Assembly (NCBI GenBank): GCA_039000515.1 | Contig: JBCFYV010009882.1 | Location: forward strand, 54,177,846-54,241,845 | Length of the DNA stretch: 64,000 nt | Reading direction: 5' to 3' | From: Timema cristinae | Lineage: Eukaryota > Arthropoda > Insecta > Phasmatodea > Timematidae | Shown: positions 25,844 through 38,105 of the stretch, piece by piece | How the letters are laid out: each line of letters opens with the position of its first letter | Position numbering within the stretch: the first letter of the stretch is position 1 | Notes under the pieces: model-generated | The model's database searches: none | What the model was told of the DNA's origin: nothing | The model's input: the letters and a program-made list of their open reading frames with translations, nothing else | Translations under genes and position numbers: made by a program

Positions 25844-28700
25844 CTAAGGGGAGTATGCTAAAGCCCACACATTGGAGGTAAATCCCCGATCAATAAAATT
25901 TCTTGGGTGAAGAAATGTATGGCTGACGCGGAGTCTTGTCACAATAACCTCCTCTTTTCTAGACTTTTGTATATAAGAGAGCCATCGCGACACACCATCC
26001 CTAATGGAGCGCAATTGGTTCAGAACAGGGGTTGAAACCCATTTCTCGTGCCAGGTGCGTAAGACAAACATAGCCCTTGAGATCTAAAAACATGAAATTC
26101 AAACTCGCCTCAGGCTGGAGATGAAAAGCCTCCTTTAATGCCAGTTCCACCAACTCATTACCTGAGAGACCAGCGTGAACAGTAAACCAGCATAAGGTGA
26201 TCTGCGTGTTTATCAAACCAACTATAAATATATCTTGTTTTACCTATATGAGAAGACTCCATTACTACAGACTGTTCAATGTCATTAAAGCACTCATGGA
26301 ATTTGTTCAGATGAGAACAGAACGGTGACAATAACGGTACAAGAAACACGATGATTTAAAAATAGCATATAATTCTTCCGTGAAAACACTGTATTCAGCA
26401 AGTAGACCAAATTTAAAATTATATCAATTACATCGGCACATTCAACGAAAGCTCTATATTTCGAAACATCCACGTAGATGCACTGAAATCCTTGAAAGTT
26501 AGTGAATAGGAGCTCATTAAAGGTCCTCTAATATATTATAATGTGCAGTGTTTTCACATTAGAGGACTTGGCAAGATCAAAATAGAATTGAGGTAGACGT
26601 GTTTACCAGGAGAAGTAGGTATATGTTTTGGAAAGACAATCACATACGCGTCGAAGACTGATAGTATGCGTATGTAAACCGTCCTTTGATTATGCGATTT
26701 GGTTTCATTCAATACATGGTTGGTAGGACGGAATGTAACGTATTGTGGCATAAAAGGGAGCTTTGACACGTAATATTCCAGAAAATAACGCCAGTAAGAA
26801 ATAAGAAAAGACGGGTTGGGGGGGGGGGATCACTGGCATCGTCACAGATTCTGGTGGCTTGGATACTGAGGAAAGCACCAGTGGGCAGTCAGATACCTGC
26901 AGAGTGGACACTATCTAGCATATTTAAAGCCTAAAGTCTAGCAAAACCATATAAAAAGTCTATCTTAGCTATTACGAAGGCACTATAGAGGCTAACAAAG
27001 GTCTACCTAACATCAGCCCAAGAGTGACTATTAACGATTTTAAGTAAATTGAGATATTTGACACACCTCACATTCAAGTCTTTAAAAATATGTTGAATCC
27101 ACATTAATTTGAAATCAAATAAGAGCCCAGGAACCTTACGGTGTCTGAAATTGGTAAAATTACGTTGTTAATAAAAGATGGGGTGCTGAATGTAGCCGTG
27201 TATTCTATGGAAGTGGGCAACCGTCATCTTGTTTGCGGAGAAGAGATAGCCATTAAGCGATGCCCGCGTCTATATATTGTTGACAACAAGTGGTATGTGC
27301 CGTTCAGCACTGTGGAGGCTCGATGAACTGCAATTAATTGCGTAGTGATCTACAATAATGCAGGGATAGAAAGGTAAGAGCACATTATACAAAATGTTAT
27401 TTAGTGTAATAGCGAACAACGTACAGCTTAATATACTGGCCTGAGGTACCACATTTTCTTGAATAAAATCATCGACTAAGGTATTATTCTACCATACCCG
27501 GAAATGTCTATCGGAAATAAAATTATAAATTATTCCCTCGAAACGCACCATAATTGTTTTTAATATTCCTCACCATCAGGTGGTGTCATACGCCTTTTCC
27601 AAATCAAATAATACAGCCAAAATGTGATGTGTATCAAGGATGGCATCACAAACTGCTGTCTCAAAGCTAGCTAAATGATCCACCGTGGATCAGCTACGGT
27701 GAAAACACCCGTGCATATTAGATATCAAATTTTGGAATAAAATAATATCATGCAGATCGTTTGTTTAACATTCTTTCCGTAACTTTGCATACACAACTAG
27801 TTAAGGCTATGGGTCTGTAGCTATTTGTCTCTAATTTATCTTTGTCCTTTTAATGAATAGGAATAATTGTTTCCTGCCCTCACAGTGATGAGGAGACAGT
27901 ATTCTCAAATACTATTGTAGAGTTCCAAAAAGAATGCCTGTCCAGTAGGGGACAGCTGACACAACATTTCATAGTGGATGTAGTCAGGGCTCTCCACCTT
28001 GGACAGGGCATATGTTAGTTCATCTAAAGTAAAGGGGGAGCAATAGTCCTACCTTCAACTCCGACATGCATGGTGATCAATGTTCCACTCATGCACTACA
28101 AACTCGTCAGAGTAACTAGCAGTGCTAAAGATTGCGGCAAACATCGATCCCAATACTTTGACGAACTCCCCAGGGAAGGAAACAAGCGAACAGTTAGACA
28201 TGAGAGCAAGTATATTATTTATATAATTATGACCATTATGTTATCTACGAATTACATCCAAAATCTTAATTGTGGGAATGGAAATTGTAAGGGTTGAAAT
28301 AAATTAACTCCAAAAATCTCTTCGGCAATCACGAATGACACGGAAAACTCGAGGAGGTAGAACCCAGAATTACTCCTAATTCTCCACAGTAGGAAACTGC
28401 TCATTCCACCAGGGGACAGGATGGTTGTGAGGATTTGGTGTGAATTTTATAATGAAATCTCCTGCTGCGGCGATTACCATTGAAGTAAAGTGTCCTGTCC
28501 TAGCATCTACGTCAGGAGAACAGGGCCTCTCAAATATAGCAATCTCGTGATACCTATCCCAGTCAGGGTGTTTGAGCACCCATGCTATACTGGACGGATT
28601 TTGAAGTGGTGAAATCAGAATGAAAAAATGATCGTTGTTACAAAGGTCTGGGTGAAACGATCAAAGGAAGTGAGCAGCAATGTCAGGGCTACAAAAGGTT
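25844..28700 (-). pseudogene. Jockey-like LINE polyprotein (linker, RT, RNase H), decayed
   Basis: Minus-strand frames line up in order with the second ORF of Jockey-type non-LTR retrotransposons, which encodes endonuclease, reverse transcriptase and RNase H. I see the linker after the endonuclease, ending HPVPWWNEQFP (28579-28376). Next is an early RT region with SKVESPDYIHYEML and LSPTGQAFFLELYNSI (about 28000-27900). An RT core fragment has MVPQASILSCTLFAITLN and a degraded active-site segment PCIIVDHYAINCSSSSL (27452-27300). The RNase H C-terminus is ITLCWFTVHAGLSGNELVELA (about 26205-26145). The usual terminal domain is WVSTPVLNQLRSIRDG and TRLRVSHTFLHP (about 26045-25900). Intact RTs have YxDD, and here the Asp pair is broken. 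Stops and frameshifts are frequent. No target duplication was found. Confidence 0.8.
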
Positions 28701-30436
28701 AACACTTTCACTGCTGACAGAAAATACATGGTTCATACCAGAAATATTGGCCATTTTTAGCATAAGTTGTGATTTTTCTAATAACAAAGTAAATATGATA
28801 TAATAATGATACTTACATCCCTTTAAAGATCAGATTACGGTATGTTCTTTAATTATAAATATAGATGAATGTTATGTGATACAAAATATTTTAAATAAAA
28901 ACTCTTTGTCTGTTTCACTAAAAAAATAAAAACTGATCCAATATCATTTTTTGTAATAAACACAGTGTAATTAATAAAGTATGTTAATAAATGCTAAAAA
29001 AAATTAATCCCTACTAAAAATTCAAGATATCAAATATAAAATTTTATTTACCAATAAAAAAAAATATTTTTTAATGAAACCTTTCAAAACCGGATGCAAA
29101 TCACAAATCAACCTAGTAAATATTTTACTGATATCGTCTGTCTCGCCTACCAGATTTTCCCGTTTCTTTTTTCCCTTTGCTGAACAAAAAATAAGAAATG
29201 CGTAAAATAAATAAAATATATTAAAAATATATGAAATTCCAGATTTTTATACAATGTGTAAATAAGACAAAAACATTATGAATATATAAATAAATGAACG
29301 AATACTGACACAGAATACATAAAAAAAAAAAATTGAGAACTGTTTAGAAAATTTCATGTATAAACTGATTAGACCAAAATATGATATTTATGAAAAATAA
29401 TAACCTACAAAAATAGGGTGAGTAAATAAAAATGAATAATTATACCAAAACGACAATTTATTATACAATAAATATAGAATGCAAACAAAACAATAAGTTC
29501 ACAGAAAAGACACGAACTAATCTCGCTAAGACCGGACTCGATGGCAGCTGTAAATATTGATATTTACTATCGAAAGTGCGGATTCATGTGTGATCTAGTG
29601 ACAATTTTGGTATTAAAAATTGGGAGGAGAATCTATTCCAGTGGGAAATTCTTTCCGTGGGGAAAATGTGCCCCTGGCATACTGGTATTACTGCCACTGC
29701 CCTCAGTAATGATACATGGTTGTATCGTAAATGATAGACCCAAAACAGATTCAGTAAAAATAGAAAAACTTGAGTTAAACAGTGACGGCTTAAGAGCTGG
29801 GTGAGCCGGGTGATTACCCAGGGCACCAGCTCGAGGGGGGTGCCAAACATAGCACCAACCTAGCCTAACGTAACCTAGGTGTGATCTGAAAATAATCCTT
29901 AAACCAAATCCAAAGAAAACTGGGCGTTATAGTCGAGTTGCTAAGCATAGCGATTGTTTGTTTTTTGATACTAAAATTAAATTTACATATGGGTATGTTT
30001 TTTTTATTGTGAACAAAATATGATGTGTAATGCCACTATTAAACATTTCTTTTACATCCGCCATTTTGAAAAATGTACCCTAAAACAGTTTTTTGTAATT
30101 ATTTTTTAAACCGTTTATTATATCAAAGTGTTTGTCATAACATAATATAAAAAGGGGGAAAATTATCTACAAATAAAATGTATATAGGTTAATTTGTAAT
30201 ACTAAAAGATTTTATAAAATATCGCAGGGAACTATTTGGAGTGTGATTACCATTTGTGAAGTTTACCTTCAAATTATTTTCCTACCTTTTTGAACGGATT
30301 CAATAAATCTAAAATGAATCTCCAACCATTAATATGCTACATAAATCTCTGAGGATTATTTGTAAAATATAATTCATGAATCCTTTAAGGGATGCGCAAA
30401 TATAAATAAATATATATATAATATAATATATTTAAT

Positions 30437-30491
<55 letters not shown>

Positions 30492-31240
30492 CTATGAACT
30501 TAACCTCAACGTTTGAAAATATGAATGATATGTTTGCACAAACAAACATTTTCCCATATGGATGAATATATTTAATTACATTATTATTTTACCGAAGTTT
30601 TACAAATGTATATTAATTACGTATCCTGTTTTAATCCTATCCAATGCGCATTTATCTTATATTTTCATAGCGATTTAAATGGATACGGATTTTCATGCAC
30701 ACATCAAGAGAGATAAAAATTAATTAAACTTTTAAAGAATACACATACATCTGAACACAAATTCTCCTAGGAATAAATTCCCCACTATAAATGTATTTCA
30801 AGCCACAATCGACTTTGATATTCTCTAATATTAATTTTACAGATGGGCTTGTATCAAACCCCAAATAGCTTCTAGTGTCACCACCAATTTTCAAAAGTTT
30901 TCTGGCAGTGTATTACTCCAATCAGCATCTATGAGTATCAACATTTCAAAAAGATTAGTTGAGAGAACCTCTTCAAATTGTAACAATATAAGGGTTGTAT
31001 TTTACAATCGAAGCCCCACCCAAACCGATGCTGTATAGACTATCGTCTGATTCATACTATTCACTCCAAGAAACGTCGACATTTATTCAAATCGTCTACA
31101 ATAGTATTCCTCACTATTGTAGTTCCATGTCACTTCAAGCAATATATAAACAATATGATTCAATATAATTCACTATCAACTCTCTACAGTGTAAACTGTT
31201 CATATACGTACCCTCTGGATAAACTTCCATGCACAGCCTA
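28701..31240. other. AT-rich non-coding, with (TA)n and a possible transposon end
   Basis: No recognisable gene. The two overlapping 87-88 codon frames at 29541-29850 lie on opposite strands and resemble nothing I know. 'CAGTGACGGCTTAAG' at about 29781 looks like a hAT-type outer end, but no partner was found. A (TA)n tract spans about 30436-30488. Confidence 0.4.
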
Positions 31241-31620
31241 GTAACCTAGCTGACTTCAAAACGTCTTAAATCGAGGAGCGGGGCAATCTTGTCATGATGT
31301 ATCAGCACCTGATGTTCCGACCAGCCCGGTTTAGACATATCTTATGGGCGATTTTCTGCACACCTTGCGAAGAGTGCACGTGGACATGGCGGCCCTCTTT
31401 CGGATGGTTTGTGCAACCGTCATCTGATCTCTGACGTCAGCAGCCAAGCAGTTACAAAGATTTTTGACAACAAACCCGAGTATCGTCTATACGAATCGGA
31501 ATGACCAATCAGCGACCAACTAGCACGATGGCCTACGTGAGAAAGACAGCGTGATCCCCCCGAAATGTTACGTCACCGACTTAGTTTGAGCTATTTCCCC
31601 CTACCATAACTACGCATTAA
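31240..31620 (-). promoter_or_regulatory. GC-richer, promoter-like block (tentative)
   Basis: This stretch stands out from its AT-rich surroundings. Read on the minus strand it contains ATTGG within 'gctgattggtcat' (inverted CCAAT box), a CRE-like 'gctgacgtcag' (about 31432-31442), then 'gggccgccatgtcc', an ATG in a strong Kozak context (about 31393). That ATG opens only 18 codons, but a possible donor follows after eight of them at 'cgcaag|gtgtgc'. It could be a promoter and first exon of a minus-strand gene, possibly the K2P gene 14 kb downstream, or part of a repeat. There is no direct evidence of transcription. Confidence 0.3.
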
Positions 31621-31658
31621 GACCACTATATATTATGAAAGTGTGGAAGAAATAAGCT

Positions 31659-31880
31659 GACTTTTGAATTCAGCACCATCGAGGATGGACCTCTGTAATA
31701 TTTATTTATATTAGACTTTTGAATTCGACACCATCGAGGATGGACCTCTGTAATATTTATTTATATTAGACTTTTGAACTCGGCACCATCGAGGATGGAC
31801 CTCTGTAATATTTATTTATAATGTACTTTTGAAATCGACGCCATGATGGATGGATTTTGGTTATTATTTTATATCGTCAG
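31659..31880 (+). repeat. 55-bp minisatellite, about four units
   Basis: Units start at 31659, 31714, 31769 and 31824. Each begins 'gacttttgaa' (the last 'tacttttgaa'), continues 'caccatcgaggatggacct', and ends in 'tatttatttata'. The first three are nearly identical and the fourth is diverged after its first 30 bases. Confidence 0.9.
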
Positions 31881-34130
31881 GAGACGACTTCCAAAAATCT
31901 GGACTCTGTGAAGGAAAGCTATAATACTCTGTAAATATTTATAGTTCTTCTTAAAAGTTGGAATTATGGAACTTTAAATATTTTATTTAATTTTGTTATA
32001 GTCTAGATAGGCTGATATTTGTTTATTAAGTATGGACATTATTTAAAACTAAAAGTAACTTCGGTTTCGTGTCGCCACTTAAGGGCTTGTTTCTTAAAGA
32101 TGTTAGTAATTTCTCAATGTTTGCTGTTCTAACTTAACGAAATGTTAATTGAAATATATTAAATTTATCTATCTTAATAATCTGGATATTTAGACTATCC
32201 GTATTATCCCAGCTTTTGTTGTTGTATATTTAAAATCATTTATATACATTTCATTATTTTGTGTAACGTAAATTTGGCTATTCTTCGCATATATTTGAAA
32301 TGTGGCAAACTTATAAATGTTCTTTAACTTAGTATAAATTGTTAAACTTTGTTCAGTATTTGAATGATGCCGATTCAAATAGTCCCGCGTGAGTTTATAT
32401 AAGGTTTGAGGTGTGTATATTGTAGTACTTGAAAGTATTTTCGTTTTGTGTAAAATTAGAATACTCTCGTGATATTTAAAGTAAAAGTATGAAATTTAAA
32501 GATATAACTTTACATTGGAAGAGTATGTGTTTTCGTAATGTCTGTAGATGTTCAGACGCTTTTGTAACAGTTTAGAAAGGCTCTTATAGATTTTTATTTT
32601 TCTTGAATAGATTTGGTTATTAATTGTTTTAATAGCTTTATTGATATAAAGATAACCTGGTCTAATTGAATTAATCTTTTTTTTAGCAACAATATAATCA
32701 ACTATGTTTTTCTTCATTCTACTAGATAAATTAAGGCCACTTAAATTACTCTCTGTTATTTTTGAATGCATTAAATTACTCTTTACGTTTAACTCTTGCT
32801 GATGCTATTTTCTCTTTTTTATTATTATTATGTTAGCTTATTCCCTCTTATCCTTGTAGTACTTTCGTTGGTGGCCTATTGCTATGAGGTAGAGAAATGA
32901 GAGGGTGTAACAAAATATCTTCTAAAGTTGTCTAATTTTTAAAAATAATTAGAGCCAAAAACCCTCTAAATAGCTTTTATGGGCATCCCTATTTCAAAAA
33001 GGTAATGGGGGACCACCATACTTGGAGTATTTTAGTTTAAAAATACATGACGAGGGCACACCAATTATCTTCTAAGAATATCCAATTTTCAAATATTCCC
33101 TGAGGGAGATTCCCCGGACATTCCTTTTGCTTGGGTGTTAAAGGCCCTTAAATAATTAATTTTTTTGTTAACTGCTGCCCTCGCCCCCCTTAAAAACCAG
33201 TTTCCACAACTAGGCCTACTGCCCTAAAATTATCTGAAATAACTAATTTGAACAATTCCGATATCTTAATTAAAGAGGGTAGAGCTTATAGCTTCAATAA
33301 TTCGAAGTTATGAAATAAGGCATAGAGTTAGTAGTGGTAGTAAGGTTAGGAATAGTCTTCTTACAGCAAATAAATAATTCATGAATACAAGATAAGCCAG
33401 TTGATAAAAAAATAATTATATATATTATAAATACTAACATTTTTAGTAAAAATACTTTAGATATAGCCGTTCACATCAATTGTAAAAACATTTTTATGGG
33501 CAGATAAGAATCGCTTGGGATATAAACTCTAGTACCTACAAAAGTTCATAATTATGTATTAACCCTTAAACAAAAAGTTAAAATCAAATCACCCGTTCCT
33601 TAAATCTAAGTAAACAAAATGTTCCGCTTGTTGGATTAAAGGATAGTAATTATTTAAAAGATAAGCTTTAATACACTGTGAACATATTACTAGATATCAC
33701 AGGATAAGCGTGGTTTTAAATATAAAGGGCTAAAAAGGTTCATTAAATTTTCAGATGGGAAATGAAAAGAGGACAGGCCACTCCTAGCTTAAACAGAATG
33801 TTGCTGGTTTATATAATGATAATATTTCTCGTTTAACGTTTATACTATATAAACACCTCCGGTTCATTGATAATTTGCATTGTTATGGTTTATTGACGAG
33901 TTAATTCACTTTTGTCCTATGGAGTGGCTGCTTCGAGCAAATCGATAATGTGGTAAATCCCCCACCTTCTAATGGTGACGTCAAAGAAACGCGTTTACTC
34001 TTAGCTCCAGCCTACCAGTGAGACTGAGTTTTGGGCGGGAGCACTCACTAAGGCTAGAACAAGCTCTTTTAACTTTTACAATTTCTTTAGATTAAAGAAA
34101 ATGAAATTGCTTAATACGCCATACAGACAG
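31881..34130. other. AT-rich non-coding
   Basis: No gene recognised. The minus-strand frames at 32190-32378 and 32496-32771 have biased composition and no known relatives. Around 32930-33130 are two or three diverged units resembling the array at about 35000-35490 ('caattttcaaa', 'ctaaatag', 'gaccac'). Confidence 0.4.
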
Positions 34131-34137
34131 TGGAAAG

Positions 34138-34467
34138 ATCATAATCTGGCCATAAATGGTCAGATAATGCACAAATCTGGGCCAGATATGCCAGAACTGG
34201 GGACAGAAAATCTGAATGAACCTGATCTAGGGCAAATCTGGCATTTTTCCACATGAAGTGCTGTTAGTGGACCAGACACGGATTCAAGCGGGAGGGGGCG
34301 GGGGGGGGGGGGGGGGGGGGAAAGTCATACTGGCCATGAATGTCAGATATCACAAATGGTCAGATTGCAGAAGGGGACGACGTGAATGAACCTATCTAGG
34401 GCAAATCTGGATTTTTCCACATGGAGTTGTAGTGGACCGACAGGATTAAGGGGGGGGGGGGGGGGGG
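34138..34467 (+). repeat. Duplicated ~165-bp unit with poly(G) tracts
   Basis: Two tandem units each end in a long G run (about 34303-34320 and 34451-34467). They share 'tctagggcaaatctgg' and 'tttttccacatg'. The second unit lacks many single bases spread along its length relative to the first, which could be decay or base-calling error. Confidence 0.7.
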
Positions 34468-35679
34468 ATCAAAGGGTCAGTTGACTCCCATGTGAAAGTT
34501 AGAAAATTAATACAAAAAACAAAATAAAGTTCAAATTTTAGAAAGAAAAAAAACACAGTTAAATGTTATACCATTTTTAATCTTTTATGTGCAGACACCT
34601 CTTAAGCTGGGTCCACACATGCGTTATTCGTCCACTATTAATTAATTCTCGATATGACTCACGCATGTGTGGAAAAAATATTCGTTTTCGTTTACTAATA
34701 TTTGTCGTGCATGGCGAGTAACGAACATTGCTCCGCATAGAGACGGTAGACTACCACAAATCAAAGAAGACTAATCATCTCCTGAGACCAGTTCATCCAC
34801 GAATACCGAATATAGAGTATGTGTGGACAGCAGGAGCAGCAAAACTGGGTTGGGGTGGGGGGTGGAAGGGGGACTATGGCCCTCTGGAAATAATTTGCCC
34901 CTCCCTGGAATAAATCCCCCCCCCCCCAGATATATTTCAAATCCTCTGATATTATCGAATATGAAGCTGAAAGATTGCCTTAAATTAAGCTCTAAATGAC
35001 TTATAGATGCATGCTATTGTCAAAAATTTGCCGGAGAAGACCACTTAAAATAACTACTAGACTAGAGGCACTTAATTGGCAGAAAAAGTCGGGGAGGAAA
35101 GCTTTAAATAGCATCCAGGGTCATCCAATTTTCAAAAATGTCTAGGGCACGACAGTTCCAAAATATGAAGTTTCTGAAAGAATTAAATTTTCAAAATTTG
35201 GTCGTTGGAAGTCCACTTCAAAGATTATTTTCTAGAGTTATCGAATTATCGTAAAATATTTAGGTGAGGACCACTCTAAATAGTTTAGAGGGGCATCCAA
35301 ATTTCAAAAATTACTAGTTGAGGAACACTTTAAATGGCTTATAAAAGAATCTGATTTAAAAAAATCAAGGCGAAGACTACTCATAGCTTCTAAAGTGAAC
35401 AATTTTTCAAAAATTATTGAAGGAGAGCCACTCCAAATAGTTTATAAAAACCATCTGATTTAAAATAATTTTAGAGGATGACCATGGTTTAAAACATAAA
35501 TAAGATCAAATATGAATGAGAAACTATTAAGTGGTTATAAACAGAAATCCTACATTGTAAGTAACTTTGTTATTTATAATTATGACCCCCCAATGAAAAT
35601 GATCTGGATCCGCGCCTGTGTAGTTCCACTATAGTTATACCAGCTGCAAACTTTGAACGCATTTCATAGATCTAATAAA
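34468..35679. other. Non-coding with a degenerate tandem array
   Basis: From about 35000 to 35490 the phrases 'gaccactc/gccactcc', 'aaatagttta', 'atccaaatttcaaaaatt' recur with a period near 60 bases, strongly diverged, over roughly eight units. Around 34610-34680 is 'gggtccacacatgcgtta' with its approximate inverse 'acgcatgtgtgg', a common interspersed repeat end. No gene. Confidence 0.5.
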
Positions 35680-37496
35680 ATTGCATATTTTAAGAGAATT
35701 AAAAGCTATGCTGTACTCTAAAAACTGCAGGGGGGATTCGGGGGCTGAAGAACCTGAACCGACGTTGGCCAAGAAGGTCAATGAACTCTCCCCTGAAAAT
35801 ATTTGAATATGGCTGCCTCTAGTCTAGAATAGGGTCTCCCAAACGTTTATAATTTCCCCGTAATCCTATAATATTTTGGGGAAATTTCACTTCCCCTTAC
35901 TCCAATATTCTCTCTTTTTTCGAATTAAATTCATATCTTTGTTTGAACAAACAACTTTACGGCCTACTAGATATTTTGACATCATAAAAGTACACCCAAA
36001 TTATGTACAAAACACACCAAAATGTGAAAATAACGGTTATTATCATCCACTTAAATTTTAATGGAGTATCAAAATACAGCACACTTCAGATTATCGCATT
36101 ACCCACGTAATTATATATTTAAATACAAATATCAGGGCTAAGAGTGGTTTGAACACATTCCTCACTGAACAAGAATGATAAACCCTATTCAATTTGCCGA
36201 GATTAATTAAATGCGCATAGTCCACACAGGTATCATTTTCATATTTCATTTATTTGAGGTATTTAACTAGGCCTACATTATACGACTTATAATCTAACTT
36301 AAATCTAGACAGATGCAACACCCAGCAATTAATTTATCAATATGAAAGGGGAAACTCAAATTTTAGCAATGATAATTTTTTTCGGCCATGCCTAGAATCA
36401 AACCCGGAGCGCTTAGCTCAGTGAGCAGACTCACTATGGACTTAGATATAGGTTCGGACTCGCAAGTAGCAATACGCAAAGCAAAAAAAGCCATAAAAAG
36501 AGTAAAACGAAGTAGTACATGGATCAAGCGTCCATCAGAACTTGGTGGGAGGAATAAGGATTGTCCAAATCAAGTTGCAATAATTTGGACCCTAAACTAT
36601 TTATTATATCCTGCCGCACTTCACAGAATGCTCCTTGGAACCAAACGAACCTCCCATTAATGTGAGAATTTATGCTTCAGAAGATTTTAGATCCGTAAAC
36701 TGTAATAGCAGTAACAAAGGGGGGATTTTATTCTATTAGTACTATATCGCTACGTCATTTTTTTTTTTAGCACCACGTCCTACTATCCGTTTGGGAAGGT
36801 TATATTGTGTGGAGGGAGAGTGGAAAACCATTTTGGGAAACAATACTCAGTACACCCGACCGAGATTTGAACCTCAACCTCGCCGTCATCAGCAGTATAG
36901 TCTACTGCGAGGGTCGCGTGTTAGACCATGTGACCACAAAGTTGGGTCATTGGTTTATTGCTAAGACACTTACATTTATATTTTGCTGTAAATATATGTA
37001 TAAATGTGTGTATGTGTGTAAATTATGGACTAAGAAAGAACAACTTAAAGAACTCTGTTAAAACTTCAAAAATACTTAATACTAAAGAAACAATAAGTAT
37101 TCAGCAGGCTCTTGGTTGTGAGAACCTGAGTTCATTGACAACTATTTTTTGTCGAGGGACAAAGGGGAGTAAGGCATCGCCATAGACATTGGAAAAGGTC
37201 ATTAAAAATTCCCGAGCTCAGCCAGCTGTTTTTAAGGAGCAGTTCCTGGGCTTCATAAGCTGGTAGTAGGTAGATCCTTTCGGAAGAAGAATTACTTAAA
37301 ATACGATATTGTAATAATAACAAAATACTAGTTTTGAAATTAATAATGTATGAATTCATTATACATGTATATTTATCCACAATTTAAACATAAGTATTCA
37401 CAGAGTTTGCACAGACACATTGATTTTTTTTAAAAAGTCCAGTTAATCATGAGTATGCGTCTCATGACAAGTATACCCAATGAATACGCCAATCAT
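35680..37496 (+). mobile_element. Paralogue of the 21.7-kb hAT-like element, worn
   Basis: Matches the element at 21709-24375 in the same order: 'tatgctgtactctaaaa', 'gggctgaagaacctgaacc', 'atcaagcgtccatcagaactt', 'gtcattggtttattgctaag', 'ggttgtgagaacc', 'gaagaattacttaaaa', and a right end 'tgaatacgcca'. The termini have decayed and I found no duplication. It lacks the SINE-B, SINE-D and 447-bp inserts of the other copy but has its own SINE-A. The 90-codon frame at 36388-36660 lies inside it and has no recognisable domain. Confidence 0.75.
36760..36945 (-). repeat. SINE-A nested in the hAT-like paralogue
   Basis: The plus strand starts with a T run and 'agcaccacgtcctactatcc', and includes 'cacccgaccgagatttgaac', the complement of box B. 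It is flanked by GTCATT at 36754-36759 and 36946-36951. The paralogue at about 22727-22750 reads straight through 'ctacgtcattgattcattgc', giving the empty site. Confidence 0.85.
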
Positions 37497-37526
37497 TTAG
37501 TACGGTATATGTAAAAATGTTAGTAT

Positions 37527-37563
<37 letters not shown>

Positions 37564-38033
37564 GTTTTCATATTTCTGAATTTTGAATTTATATTTCTTA
37601 TTCCTATAATACTTTACAGAAATTTAACCTTAAGGAGAAACCTTTTTATTGAAAGTTATTTGGAATTTCAATCAAAATGTGCTATTTGATTACCAACTTT
37701 TGACATTATAGTTCATATATAAATGTTATGATGCACCACATATACTTTCTCTTTAATCTTAAAATAATTATAGCTCCTCGTAAGATTTGTGAAACAAAAT
37801 AATATACACTGGTGCAGAAACACTATACAAGGAACATATAAGATATACATAACTAATATACACAGTTAAAGAAAGATTGAGAAAGAGGAACATCTATTTT
37901 CACCGTAGATCATAACAACCAATTCCATATATCAAAGACATGCATAAATATATAGTATATATATTATATAGTACATATATATATATTATATACTATATAT
38001 ATATTATATTGTATATATATATATGACAGAAAC
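37497..38033. other. AT-rich non-coding with (AAT)n and (TA)n
   Basis: An (AAT)n run at about 37530-37562 and a cryptic (TA)n at about 37950-38025. No gene. Confidence 0.5.
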
Positions 38034-38105
38034 TATTGGTTTTATAAAAATACATTTCAAATAAAAGTTTTTATGTTCAATATTACTAAAACTTTAAAAC
38101 TAATG
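38034..38105 (+). repeat. Interspersed repeat R, copy 3, left part
   Basis: Begins 'ataaaaatacatttcaaataaaagt', like copies 1 and 2, and is interrupted by the pogo-like element. The repeat resumes at 39865. Confidence 0.7.

Noticed and set aside
29541..29850. Overlapping 87- and 88-codon ORFs on opposite strands
   Set aside because: Neither shows a recognisable domain, splice sites or codon pattern.
29781..29860. hAT-type end CAGTGACGGCTTAAG
   Set aside because: No inverted partner or 8-bp duplication was found, so it is not called as an element.
36388..36660. 90-codon ORF starting MPRIKPGALSS
   Set aside because: It lies within the hAT-like paralogue, is not conserved as a frame in the other copy, and resembles no domain.
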